Below, in pieces: positions 52,993 to 60,850 of a stretch of DNA of 64,000 bases. This DNA is from Tomitella gaofuii (GTDB taxonomy: Bacteria; Actinomycetota; Actinomycetes; Mycobacteriales; Mycobacteriaceae). The notes under the pieces were generated by a model. The model was not told the DNA's origin. It did not search any database and worked only from the letters and a program-made list of their open reading frames with translations. The position numbers were made by a program, and so were the translations under genes. The stretch covers positions 3,176,954 to 3,240,953 of the forward strand of contig NZ_CP059900.1 of assembly GCF_014126825.1 (NCBI RefSeq), given 5' to 3'. Numbering within the stretch: position 1 is the first letter of the stretch; each line of letters starts with the position of its first letter.

Positions 52993-53050
52993 ATCGGCTG
53001 TTCACACGGTGCGCGCACGCAGACCGGCCGGCGCGGATAAGGTGAGTCCC

Positions 53051-53692
53051 GTGCAAGACAAACTGGTGTGGATCGACTGCGAGATGACCGGCCTGGATCT
53101 GGGCTCCGACAAGCTCATCGAGATCGCGGCCCTGGTGACCGACGGTGAGCTGAACATTCTGGGCGACGGGGTCGACGTGGTCATCCACGCCGACGACGAG
53201 GCGCTGGCGAACATGCCGCCGGTGGTGCAGGAGATGCACGCCACATCGGGGCTCACCGAGGAGGTCCGCGCCTCCGCGGTGACGATGGCGGAGGCGGAGA
53301 AGACCGTGCTCGCCTATCTGCGCGAACACATTTCCAGCGAGGGCACCGCCCCGCTGGCCGGCAACACCATCGGCACCGACCGCGGCTTCATCGCACGCGA
53401 CATGCCGGACCTCGACGGATTCCTGCACTACCGCATGGTGGACGTGAGCTCCATCAAGGAACTGTGCCGCCGGTGGTACCCGCGGATCTACTTCGGCAAG
53501 CCGGAGAAGGGCCTGGCGCACCGGGCTCTCGCCGACATCCGCGAATCCATCGATGAGCTCCGCTTCTATCGCAAGACGGCGTTCGTCCCCGACCCCGGGC
53601 CCACGTCCGAGGAGGTGGCCGAGATCGCCGCGGCCATGACGGCCGCCGACGATTCGGCGGGCGCCGGTTCGGATTCGCGACCTGCCGATTAG
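53051..53692 (+). CDS. orn: Oligoribonuclease
   Basis: This 213-residue DEDDh exonuclease degrades 2-5 nt RNAs and pGpG to mononucleotides. Asp9 and Glu11 in [10 protein letters not shown], then the conserved [18 protein letters not shown] and [15 protein letters not shown] with the active-site histidine, are all intact. I chose GTG 53051 because AAGGTGA ends five bases upstream; GTG 53042 or an even longer start is possible. The C-terminal tail is acidic and variable. It corresponds to Rv2511. Confidence 0.95.
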   Translation: MQDKLVWIDCEMTGLDLGSDKLIEIAALVTDGELNILGDGVDVVIHADDEALANMPPVVQEMHATSGLTEEVRASAVTMAEAEKTVLAYLREHISSEGTAPLAGNTIGTDRGFIARDMPDLDGFLHYRMVDVSSIKELCRRWYPRIYFGKPEKGLAHRALADIRESIDELRFYRKTAFVPDPGPTSEEVAEIAAAMTAADDSAGAGSDSRPAD

Positions 53693-53786
53693 ACCCCGGG
53701 CGTGCCCGCACGCTAGTATCGTCCGTGGCTTCGCGATGAGGAGCCGTCGGGTTTTCGCGCCCGGCGGAGTCTGATCGTGATCCGAT

Positions 53787-53860
53787 GGTGGGCGTAGCTC
53801 AGCTGGTAGAGCACTGGGTTGTGATCCCAGATGTCGCGGGTTCGAGCCCCGTCGCTCACC
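53787..53860 (+). tRNA. tRNA-His (anticodon GTG)
   Basis: The acceptor GTGGGCG pairs with CGCTCAC with an extra 5' G (-1) opposite the discriminator C, the identity mark of tRNA-His. The anticodon loop is TTGTGAT. CCA is encoded at 53861-53863. Confidence 0.95.
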
Positions 53861-53869
53861 CCACCAGGA

Positions 53870-53921
53870 CAGGGCCCGGATTGCGGCCGAGGGTGCGCCC
53901 TCAGCCGCAATCCGGGCCCTG
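53870..53921 (+). terminator. Terminator of tRNA-His
   Basis: A perfect 18-bp stem (arms 53870-53887 and 53904-53921, starting CAGGGCCCGGATTGCGGC) extends inward by GAGGG/CCCTC. It begins six bases after the encoded CCA. Confidence 0.85.
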
Positions 53922-54311
53922 TCGTCGTTGGCGGGTCCAGTACGGCACGGTCCGTACTCGTGCGGCGCTGCGCCTGCCGCGACCCGGCCCCCTTCCCGCG
54001 AGTTGCTGCAGCGTCTCCCGCGATCCAATCTCCCACCCGCGCGCCGTTCTCCACCTCGCGAATCATTCTCGCGCGGCGAATCTGTGAAGCGGCGCGCAGG
54101 CTGATGGGGCGCTCGCAGCCGGACGGTCGAATGATTCTCGGATTGCAGAGCGGCTCGCACCCTGGCCGTCGGCTCGCCCGCACGGTGCAGACCGGCTCGC
54201 GAACTCCGACGGCCTGCATTCCGCTGCGTCCCGCCAATCAATCCGCGGATCCGCCTACGCTCGAAACAGCAACGCGCGCACATTGCAACCAGCGTGGAAA
54301 GGAGCCAGCGC
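53922..54311. other. Non-coding region upstream of the PLP enzyme gene
   Basis: These 390 bases hold no coding-looking frame. GAATCATTC (54060-54068) and its reverse complement GAATGATTC (54129-54137) form a widely spaced inverted pair 69 bases apart. They could be sites for a regulator, but no regulator gene is adjacent. Confidence 0.4.
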
Positions 54312-55262
54312 ATGGCGGACCGCCTCAGGTACGACGACGTCGCGGCGGCGGCAGCCAGAATCCACGGAGCCGTGCGCCCGGTCGTGGTCGTCCCCGCCGA
54401 GCCCGTCACCCCGACCGACGGGCCCTCCGTGTGCTTCGCCCTCGAGCAGCTCCAGTTCACCGGCACGTTCAAGGCCCGCGGCGCACAGAACTTCATCCGC
54501 GCCCACCACGAGGCCGGCTCCTTCCCTGCCGCCGGGGTGACGATCGCATCCGGCGGCAACGCGGGTATGGCCTGCGCATGGTCGGCGAGCCAACACGACG
54601 TCCGTGCCACGGTGTTCGTGCCGTCGTCGGTGCCGCAGCTGAAGATCGACCGGCTCAGGAGTTACGGGGCGGACGTACGCCTGATCGACGGGCCGTTCGC
54701 GAATGCATGGGATGCGTGCGACGCCTTCGCCGTGGAAACGGGCGCGCTCAAATCGCACGCCTACGACGACCCGTACATCGCGGCCGGGGCGGGCACCGTG
54801 ATGCTCGAGATCGTCGAGCAGGTTCCGGAGCTGGACACCGTGGCGGTCGCCGTCGGCGGCGGCGGGCTGTTCTCCGGGATCGCCGCAGTGGCCGGGCATC
54901 ATGGGATTCGCGTGATTGCCATCGAGCCTGAGCGCGCCCCCACCCTGCACACAGCCCTGGACGCCGGCGGCCCGGTGGAGGTCGAAGTGGGCGGGGTCGC
55001 CGCGGATTCGCTGGGCGGCCGTCGCGCGTCCGCAAGCGCCGTGGCTGCGGCTCAGTACGGCGACGTGCGCTCCGTTCTCGTCTCCGACGACGCGATCGTA
55101 CGGGCCCGTCAACGCCTGTGGGACGAACATCGACTGGCGGTCGAGCACGCGGCAGGCGCAGCGCTCGCGGGAATCAGCGACGACGACTATCGACCGGCAC
55201 CCGGCGAGCGGGTGTGCGTCGTGCTGTGCGGGGCGAACACGGATCCGTCGGACCTGCACTGA
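54312..55262 (+). CDS. PLP-dependent threonine/serine dehydratase-like enzyme
   Basis: This 316-residue fold-type II PLP enzyme has the lysine that forms the Schiff base, Lys54 in QFTGTFKARGAQNF, the phosphate loop GGNAGMACAW and a glycine-rich VGGGGLFSGIAAV. This is the pattern of threonine/serine dehydratases and related racemases; no ACT regulatory domain is present, so a catabolic or alternative substrate is likely. ATG 54312 has AAGGAG seven bases upstream; GTG 54294 is a less likely start. The terminator at 55267 follows. Confidence 0.88.
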   Translation: MADRLRYDDVAAAAARIHGAVRPVVVVPAEPVTPTDGPSVCFALEQLQFTGTFKARGAQNFIRAHHEAGSFPAAGVTIASGGNAGMACAWSASQHDVRATVFVPSSVPQLKIDRLRSYGADVRLIDGPFANAWDACDAFAVETGALKSHAYDDPYIAAGAGTVMLEIVEQVPELDTVAVAVGGGGLFSGIAAVAGHHGIRVIAIEPERAPTLHTALDAGGPVEVEVGGVAADSLGGRRASASAVAAAQYGDVRSVLVSDDAIVRARQRLWDEHRLAVEHAAGAALAGISDDDYRPAPGERVCVVLCGANTDPSDLH

Positions 55263-55266
55263 CAAC

Positions 55267-55312
55267 GAACGACGGAGCCCCGTCCCGGTCAGGCCGAGAC
55301 GGGGCTTCGTTC
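55267..55312. terminator. Bidirectional terminator between convergent genes
   Basis: An imperfect inverted repeat (GAACGA...AGCCCCGTC with GACGGGGCTTCGTTC) has a 3-base bulge in one arm. It begins five bases after the PLP gene stop and ends 13 bases before the stop of the convergent secreted protein. Confidence 0.75.
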
Positions 55313-55324
55313 TAAGTCGACCGG

Positions 55325-56053
55325 TCAGCTACCGACCATGTCCCCCAGAACGTTGCCGAGCACGTCGCTGAGGATCCCGCTGATCGATCCCTGCGGATCG
55401 GTCAACGACCCGAACACCTGGCTCGAGCCCGAGTTGACGGACCCGAAGCCCAATTTCTCAAGGCTGCCCTGACCAGACTCGACGATGTTCTTGTCACGAA
55501 TCTTCAGGCAGGCGCCCTTGTCGAGCCATTCCTGGCTATCCCAGCCCACGGGACGGGCCTGCACCCCTGCTTGCTGTGTGGAACCGACCTCGGCATCGGC
55601 TGGAACCTTGAAGGTAGTCTTCAGCTCCACATAGTGACTGGAGTTCATATCCCACGTGACATCAGTGCGCTCCCAGTACAGATTCTTATCCGAATCCGAA
55701 CGGAGGTTCGCGTCATACCAGGTCTGCCCGGGCCCGAGCGTCCACACGTTCACTCGCGCACCGTCCTGGAGCACAAACCCTTCCGGTGCTGCGATCCCGA
55801 TTTCCTTAAGATTCCAACCACCCGAGGCCCGCGAGATCCGCGTGGTGTAGGTCACCACTTGGCCCGGGTAGGCCGCGGCGGGCGAGACGGTTTGCTGGGC
55901 CGTTATTTCTCCACCCTTGAAACTCTCGGTCGCATTGCACGACGAACTGTCCGCACTCGCCACACCCGTCCCCACCGCGACGCTCATCCCGGTGGCGATC
56001 AGGGCGGCGCTCGCGCCGGCGGCGGCGATCCGTGTCAGGGTCTTACGGCTCAC
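55325..56053 (-). CDS. Secreted protein of unknown function
   Basis: This 242-residue protein has a clear Sec signal peptide (KTLTRIAAAGASAALIATGMSV, likely cut after GVASA) and a beta-rich mature part with pattern TAQQTVSPAAAYPGQVVTYTT and PAGVQARP-like turns, resembling a DUF11/Ig-like fold. Two cysteines (SSCNAT and GACLKI) could form a disulfide. The end is repetitive glycine/serine with hydrophobic heptads (SISGILSDVLGNVLGDMVG). GTG 56053 was chosen because GGAG lies five bases upstream. No family name can be given. The codons are less GC-biased than its neighbours. Confidence 0.65.
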   Translation of the reverse strand: MSRKTLTRIAAAGASAALIATGMSVAVGTGVASADSSSCNATESFKGGEITAQQTVSPAAAYPGQVVTYTTRISRASGGWNLKEIGIAAPEGFVLQDGARVNVWTLGPGQTWYDANLRSDSDKNLYWERTDVTWDMNSSHYVELKTTFKVPADAEVGSTQQAGVQARPVGWDSQEWLDKGACLKIRDKNIVESGQGSLEKLGFGSVNSGSSQVFGSLTDPQGSISGILSDVLGNVLGDMVGS

Positions 56054-56209
56054 TGGGTCTCCATTCCCTTGGCGTGACATGGCCCGGCCTCTCTGGGCCC
56101 GAGTCGTGTGACACCGCAGGCGCTCAGCATGAAGTCAGTCACACTGAGAAGAGACTATACGAACGTCCGGATCCTTTTGCAACACGTTTCAAGTTCTCGG
56201 CGCGGCCGG

Positions 56210-57409
56210 CTACGCCACGTCGGCGTTGCCCGCCTTCCACTTCTCCCACGGGATGTTCCAGTCGCCGAGCCCCTCGGTGCCGGACAGCGTGCCGCCCACC
56301 GTGTTCTTGACGACGACGATGTCGCCCCGCTTGAAGTTTTCGAAGAACCACTTCGCGTTCGCCGGGCTCACGTTGAGACAACCGTGGCTCGTGTTCTGGC
56401 TCCCCTGCGCCCACACCGACCACGGCGCGGAATGCACGAATATGCCCCCGTACGACATGCGGGTGGCCCACTCGACCGGTGTCTTGTATCCGTTCGGGTC
56501 ATCGATGGGCAGGCCATACGTGGACGAGTCCATGATGATCTCGTCGTGCTTCTCCCCGATGATGTACGTGCCGTTGGGCGTCGGGAACATGTTCTTACCC
56601 ATCGACGTGGGCATGGTCTTAATGACCTCACCATTACGCGAGATCGTGATCATCTTCGTATTGTCGTCGGCGACGGCGATCACCGAGTCGCCGATCGTGA
56701 ACGTCGCGTGCGTGTCCTCCTGGCCATAGAGCCCGCCGCCGAGATCCTTGCCGTAGGTGTTGACGTCGACCGTCACGTCGGTGCCCGGCTGCCAGTACTC
56801 CTTGGGGCGCCAATGCACTTCCTTGTTCGACACCCAGTAGAAGGCGCCCTCCACCGGCGGATCGGCCGTGACGGTGATCGCTTCCTGCGCCGCCATGCGG
56901 TCCGGGATGGGTTCGTCGAACTGCACCACGGCCGGCTGGCCCACACCCACAGTCTGACCGCCGAACGGCAACATGTACGCCGCCGTCAGGTTGTCCGGCT
57001 GGACCGTGGTGAACTGCGCGGTCTCCGTGACGGGCCCCGCCTCGCCGCGAGCCTGGGCCTGCACGGTGTAGGTGGTGCCGTACCCCAGGTATTCGGCCGT
57101 GGTCCACGATTGGCCGTCAGGCGCCAGTTCGCCCACGACCTTTTCACCCTGCGGGTTGGTCATCGTCACGCCGGTGAGCGTGCCGTCGGCCACCGTGAGG
57201 GACACGGGCTCGATCGGCGAAATCCCGGTCGAGCCGTCCGGCACCGCGAATTCGACCTCCGCGGCGACCTTCTCCGGCGTCGCAGGCGCTGCGGCGGAAT
57301 CGGAATCGCCGCCGACCGTGCACGCGGACGCGGCCCCCACCAACGCCACCAGACCGACAACGGCAACAGCTTGACGGCGCCCCCAAACGCGTCCCCAGCT
57401 CGCCTTCAC
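56210..57409 (-). CDS. L,D-transpeptidase (LdtMt2-type), lipoprotein
   Basis: This 399-residue periplasmic enzyme makes 3-3 cross-links in peptidoglycan. A lipobox-like VGAASAC gives Cys30, though -3 is not canonical. Two Ig-like domains are followed by the YkuD catalytic domain with His342-Gly-Cys344 in SHGCLNVSP and the preceding GGIFVHSAPWSVWAQG. Length and domain order match M. tuberculosis LdtMt2 (Rv2518c), which also follows orn at a distance. GTG 57409 has GGAG six bases upstream. The C-terminal tail after the active site (GDWNIPWEKWKAG) is the family's C-terminal cap. Confidence 0.93.
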   Translation of the reverse strand: MKASWGRVWGRRQAVAVVGLVALVGAASACTVGGDSDSAAAPATPEKVAAEVEFAVPDGSTGISPIEPVSLTVADGTLTGVTMTNPQGEKVVGELAPDGQSWTTAEYLGYGTTYTVQAQARGEAGPVTETAQFTTVQPDNLTAAYMLPFGGQTVGVGQPAVVQFDEPIPDRMAAQEAITVTADPPVEGAFYWVSNKEVHWRPKEYWQPGTDVTVDVNTYGKDLGGGLYGQEDTHATFTIGDSVIAVADDNTKMITISRNGEVIKTMPTSMGKNMFPTPNGTYIIGEKHDEIIMDSSTYGLPIDDPNGYKTPVEWATRMSYGGIFVHSAPWSVWAQGSQNTSHGCLNVSPANAKWFFENFKRGDIVVVKNTVGGTLSGTEGLGDWNIPWEKWKAGNADVA

Positions 57410-57593
57410 ACACGACTCCGTTTCACAATCGATAGACACGACGCCGACCGCCCCTACGCCAATCGGCCCCGTCTGCGTGCCCGGGAGTTCCCACCGTCAC
57501 AGCAGACGTGCACCATATGATGCCATCAATGGGGCGACCTGCGGGAACACCGCGCCGCGTTAGCGACGTACACCACACGTCCACCCCACGCTT

Positions 57594-57621
57594 TTGTCAT
57601 CGTCCACGGGCCTGATACTGT
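57594..57621 (+). promoter_or_regulatory. Candidate promoter of tRNA-Lys
   Basis: TTGTCA (57594-57599) and TACTGT (57616-57621) are separated by 16 bases and lie about 60 bases upstream of the tRNA. The match is moderate; other sites are possible. Confidence 0.4.
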
Positions 57622-57683
57622 TTCCAACGCACCGAGCGAACGGGGTGCGGCGATGATCGTCGACTCGTTCGCCTGGCACGCAC

Positions 57684-58045
<362 letters not shown>

Positions 58046-58058
58046 GCCGTGAGTATGA

Positions 58059-58159
58059 CACCCCATGCAAACTAGGGCAACCCACGGCAATATCAACCGG
58101 CGACACGCCGTTCAATTGACAGCATCTATTTACGCATGCTTGTCTTCACCCCATGCAAA
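58059..58159. promoter_or_regulatory. Operator region with 13-bp direct repeat between divergent regulatory genes
   Basis: CACCCCATGCAAA occurs at 58059-58071, overlapping the -10 of the repressor gene, and again at 58147-58159, covering the start codon of the HTH gene. A TTGACA at 58116-58121 may be a -35 for the rightward gene; no good -10 follows. The repeats are likely operators of the XRE protein. Confidence 0.55.
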
Positions 58160-58356
58160 GTAAGTCTGCTCACTCCCCGGCGGAGGATCTGGTTCAGCCG
58201 CTCGTCGCGGCTCGGATCGCAGGTGTCTCCGTCGACACGATCAAGCGCTGGGAGAAGGCCGGGCGGATCTCGTCTATTCGCACCCCCACAAATCACCGCC
58301 GGTACCGGCGCGCCGACGTCGAAGCGCTCATCAAGCCGGCCTCGGCCGCGTCCTGA
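58153..58356 (+). CDS. MerR/excisionase-type DNA-binding protein
   Basis: This 67-residue protein is a single winged HTH of the BldC/Xis type: LVAARIAGVSVDTIKRWEKAG then NHRRYRRADVEALI. It could be an excisionase or an activator of the following operon. The ATG at 58153 lies within the second operator repeat, so transcription and translation could both be blocked by the repressor. The ribosome site is absent. Confidence 0.75.
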   Translation: MQSKSAHSPAEDLVQPLVAARIAGVSVDTIKRWEKAGRISSIRTPTNHRRYRRADVEALIKPASAAS

Positions 58357-58371
58357 CCCCAGCAATGAAAG

Positions 58372-58402
58372 GGCCCGCCCGGGCTTCCCTCCCGGACGGG
58401 CC
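58372..58402 (+). terminator. Hairpin between the HTH gene and the early operon
   Basis: GGCCCGCCCGGG pairs with CCCGGACGGGCC, with one mismatch and a 7-base loop. It starts 16 bases after the HTH gene stop and may attenuate read-through into the operon. Confidence 0.6.
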
Positions 58403-58427
58403 ACGACACACCAGCAAAGGAACGAAT

Positions 58428-58820
58428 GTGTCTCACCAATCCTACCGACGGGGGCCCGCGATGCCTGACCGCCGCCCACACCACACCCCGCAGCTGCGCC
58501 CCGCGCACGTCCCCGACCCGCTGATGGTGCTCGCCGAGATCGAGGCCCGCCGCCGGCACCCCGCGGGCACCGGACGCCGCACGCCGATGGACACCGCCTG
58601 CGACTTCCACGACGAGGTCGACACGCAGACCGGGCGACTGCTCCCCCGCCGCATCCCCGGCGCCGTGGAACCGACCGCCTGCAGCTTCGGGTTCGAGCCG
58701 GTCACCGGCTGGGACCGGTGGTCGGACCTGTCCCGGTCACACAAGGCCGCACTGATCACTATCTCGGCGATCGCCTGCCTCATTGTCGCGGCAGCCATCG
58801 TCGGCTCGTGGGGGTGGTGA
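58428..58820 (+). CDS. Small membrane-anchored hypothetical protein (prophage)
   Basis: This 130-residue protein has a proline/arginine-rich N-terminus and a C-terminal membrane helix (ALITISAIACLIVAAAIVGSW). GTG 58428 has AAAGGA six bases upstream. It does not match a family I know. First gene of the overlapping early operon: its stop shares GTGA with the next start. Confidence 0.65.
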   Translation: MSHQSYRRGPAMPDRRPHHTPQLRPAHVPDPLMVLAEIEARRRHPAGTGRRTPMDTACDFHDEVDTQTGRLLPRRIPGAVEPTACSFGFEPVTGWDRWSDLSRSHKAALITISAIACLIVAAAIVGSWGW

Positions 58821-59230
58821 CCGTGGTAGCGACCGTGGGAACCTGCCGCCCTGTCATTCCCGCCGACGGGCTCACCGTCGACGACGACACCGAGGAAGCC
58901 GCACGCCGCACCGTCTGCCGCAACGCCCGCAACGGCGCCGAGGCCGCCGAGTTCCTCGCCATGCTCGGCATCACCCCCGACAAGGCGGAAGCACGGTCCC
59001 GCCCGACGTCGCCGCTGTCGAAGAACCAGGCCGCCGCGCTGCGCGGCCGGACCAAAGCCAAGACGGTGCGGCTGAATGATCCGTGCGCGGGCGGCTGCGG
59101 CCAACTCCTCCGCCCGTACAAGATGCGCGCGGCGGAAGCACCGGGGACGGTCGGCGCGCAGGCCCGCGGCCTGTGTGCGGGCTGCTACCGCAAGGCCCGC
59201 GCGGGCGAGATCGAGGTGGTGCAGCCGTGA
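58817..59230 (+). CDS. Hypothetical protein with C-terminal zinc-ribbon-like cysteines (prophage)
   Basis: This 137-residue protein has a C-terminal cluster CAGGCGQLL and GLCAGCYRKARAG, two cysteine pairs that could hold one zinc. The middle (AAEFLAMLGITPDKAE) is helical. GTG 58817 overlaps the previous stop and the protein ends GTGA with the next gene. Function unknown. Confidence 0.65.
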   Translation: MTVVATVGTCRPVIPADGLTVDDDTEEAARRTVCRNARNGAEAAEFLAMLGITPDKAEARSRPTSPLSKNQAAALRGRTKAKTVRLNDPCAGGCGQLLRPYKMRAAEAPGTVGAQARGLCAGCYRKARAGEIEVVQP

Positions 59231-59400
59231 CCGAGTACTGGCACGTCGATCAGATCCCCGACGGCACGCCCGTCGTCGAGTACGGCACCACCGAACGCCG
59301 ATTCATCTTCCGCAATGGCCGGTTCGACGACGGAGTCCACCAGCTGCATGCCGCCGACGTCGAGTTCCCTCTCTTCCATGACACCGGAGACCACCCATGA
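59227..59400 (+). CDS. Hypothetical protein, 57 residues (prophage)
   Basis: This small acidic protein (TEYWHVDQIPDGTPVVEYGTT, then FIFRNGRFDDGVHQL) is probably a beta-barrel-like phage protein. GTG 59227 overlaps the previous gene by four bases, and its TGA shares ATGA with the next start. No homologue recognised. Confidence 0.6.
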   Translation: MTEYWHVDQIPDGTPVVEYGTTERRFIFRNGRFDDGVHQLHAADVEFPLFHDTGDHP

Positions 59401-59546
59401 GACCGCTGCTTCCGCACCGCATCCGCCCCTGGTACCCGCCGCGCACCGAAGCGCATCCCATGCGCCGGCCGGTGTCGGCGACGCCGATCTACGACCAGCT
59501 CGCCGCCGAGTACGGCTTCGACCCACTCGAGGAGGGGACACGATGA
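59397..59546 (+). CDS. Hypothetical protein, 49 residues (prophage)
   Basis: Start ATG at 59397 and stop TGA at 59544-59546, both overlapping neighbours by ATGA. The peptide has a proline/arginine-rich first half and ends PIYDQLAAEYGFDPLEEGTR. The consistent four-base overlaps on both sides support it as a real gene despite its size. Confidence 0.55.
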   Translation: MRPLLPHRIRPWYPPRTEAHPMRRPVSATPIYDQLAAEYGFDPLEEGTR

Positions 59547-59911
59547 CCCGTGCAGATGTGTGCGCGCGGTGCGGGCACGCCCGCGTGCTCCACGAGACCG
59601 TGCCGACCGATCACCGGTTCAAGTCCCCGCGGAAGAAGGATCGGGCGCCGGAGCCGCCGATCGGCCGGGACGAGCTGCGCGCGATCATCCGCGCCGAAGT
59701 GCGCGCCGAGCTCGCGCGGGCACGGCCGGAGATGGTGACGACGAACGAGTACCACGTACCGGAGCCGGTCCTGTCGCGTGATCAGGCGGTGCGCCTCGCC
59801 CAGGCTCCGCAGCCGGGCGAGTCGGCAGCCGACGCGGAGATCCGCCGCCGACTCGAGGGTTCAGCGCAGGTCGCCGAGATCATCGCCCGGGCACAGCGGG
59901 GTGATCGGTGA
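59543..59911 (+). CDS. Hypothetical protein with N-terminal CxxCGH motif (prophage)
   Basis: This 122-residue protein starts MTRADVCARCGHARVLHE, a zinc-type motif, followed by a long charged helix (RDELRAIIRAEVRAELARAR) and an acidic tail. ATG 59543 overlaps the previous gene by four bases. No homologue recognised. Confidence 0.6.
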   Translation: MTRADVCARCGHARVLHETVPTDHRFKSPRKKDRAPEPPIGRDELRAIIRAEVRAELARARPEMVTTNEYHVPEPVLSRDQAVRLAQAPQPGESAADAEIRRRLEGSAQVAEIIARAQRGDR

Positions 59912-60225
59912 TGCGCACGCTCCTCGAGTCCCTCGCGTCGACGCCCAGCCCCGCGTCCCCGCATGGCCGTCTCGGCGACCTCGACCGGGTCGGTGACGCC
60001 GCCCTCGAGGCGGCGGCGTGGATCCGCGAGCAGGACCCGCACGCCCTGCACGCCCTGCTGACCCGGATCGGTGGGGAACGGCCGGCCGCCCTCGCCGACG
60101 TGTGCATGGCGCTCGCGGCCCTGGTCGACCCCGACGAGACGGACGCCGCGCGGGCCGCGCGGGTGGAGGCGATCAGCGCGCCGCGGGTGCGTCTCGTCGG
60201 CCGCCGGTACGGGGGCGCGGCATGA
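59908..60225 (+). CDS. Hypothetical helical protein, 105 residues (prophage)
   Basis: GTG 59908 (or ATG 59911) starts a helix-rich protein with repeated patterns (LEAAAWIREQDPHALHALL, ADVCMALAALVD). It overlaps both neighbours by four bases. No family recognised. Confidence 0.6.
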   Translation: MMRTLLESLASTPSPASPHGRLGDLDRVGDAALEAAAWIREQDPHALHALLTRIGGERPAALADVCMALAALVDPDETDAARAARVEAISAPRVRLVGRRYGGAA

Positions 60226-60509
60226 CGACCTCCTACACCCCGCGCGACGAGGACAGCATCGCCGACATGCTCGCTCCCCGGCCGATGCCGCTGGTGGAGG
60301 TGCACTACGAAGTGCCGCCGACCAAGTCGGATCAGCGGCCGTACCGCACGGTGATCGGCCGGGTGGCCCTGGTCGACGCCGGACTCGTCGTGGTCGACCG
60401 TGATGTGCCCACCCCGAAGGGGGTACGGACCACGGAGATCCCCGCGGCCCGCGTGATCCAGATCGACCACCTGCCCGCCCCGCCCGACCAGACGACGCAG
60501 GAGGGCTGA
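60222..60509 (+). CDS. Hypothetical protein, 95 residues (prophage)
   Basis: This beta-rich protein (LVEVHYEVPPTKSDQRPY, TVIGRVALVDAGLVVVDRD, ARVIQIDHLP) resembles a small SH3-like or OB-like fold. ATG 60222 overlaps the previous stop; the stop TGA shares its A with the next ATG. Function unknown. Confidence 0.6.
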   Translation: MTTSYTPRDEDSIADMLAPRPMPLVEVHYEVPPTKSDQRPYRTVIGRVALVDAGLVVVDRDVPTPKGVRTTEIPAARVIQIDHLPAPPDQTTQEG

Positions 60510-60850
60510 TGGCAGCTGCTCGCCGCACCCACCGCCGCACCACCACGTGCGGCCGGTGTGAGGCGCCGATCGTGTGGGTGACCACGGCCAGTCGTGGCAC
60601 CCGTCTCGCCCTCGACGCGTCCCCCGATGACCACGGTGTGTTCCAGGTGGTCACCGGCGGCGCCGACGGGTTGATCGGCCGGCCCCTGGCGGGCAGCGGC
60701 CTTGCCGCCGCGATCGCGGACGGCACGCCCCTGTTCATTCCTCATCGCCGCACCTGCACGGCGAACAAGTCCCACAACCCCATGCCAGACGACGTGCGCG
60801 CCGAGATCGCCCGAGCGTTGGGCCGCGCCACCTCAGGAGAGACACCATGA
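60509..60850 (+). CDS. Hypothetical zinc-ribbon protein, 113 residues (prophage)
   Basis: TCGRCEAPIVWVTTASRGTR near the N-terminus and a later TCTANK suggest a metal-binding fold. The pattern CxxC...I-x-W...G...L/M-x-V/L-D-A resembles the gene at 63631-63921, so the two are probable paralogues. ATG 60509 overlaps the previous stop by one base. Confidence 0.6.
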   Translation: MAAARRTHRRTTTCGRCEAPIVWVTTASRGTRLALDASPDDHGVFQVVTGGADGLIGRPLAGSGLAAAIADGTPLFIPHRRTCTANKSHNPMPDDVRAEIARALGRATSGETP

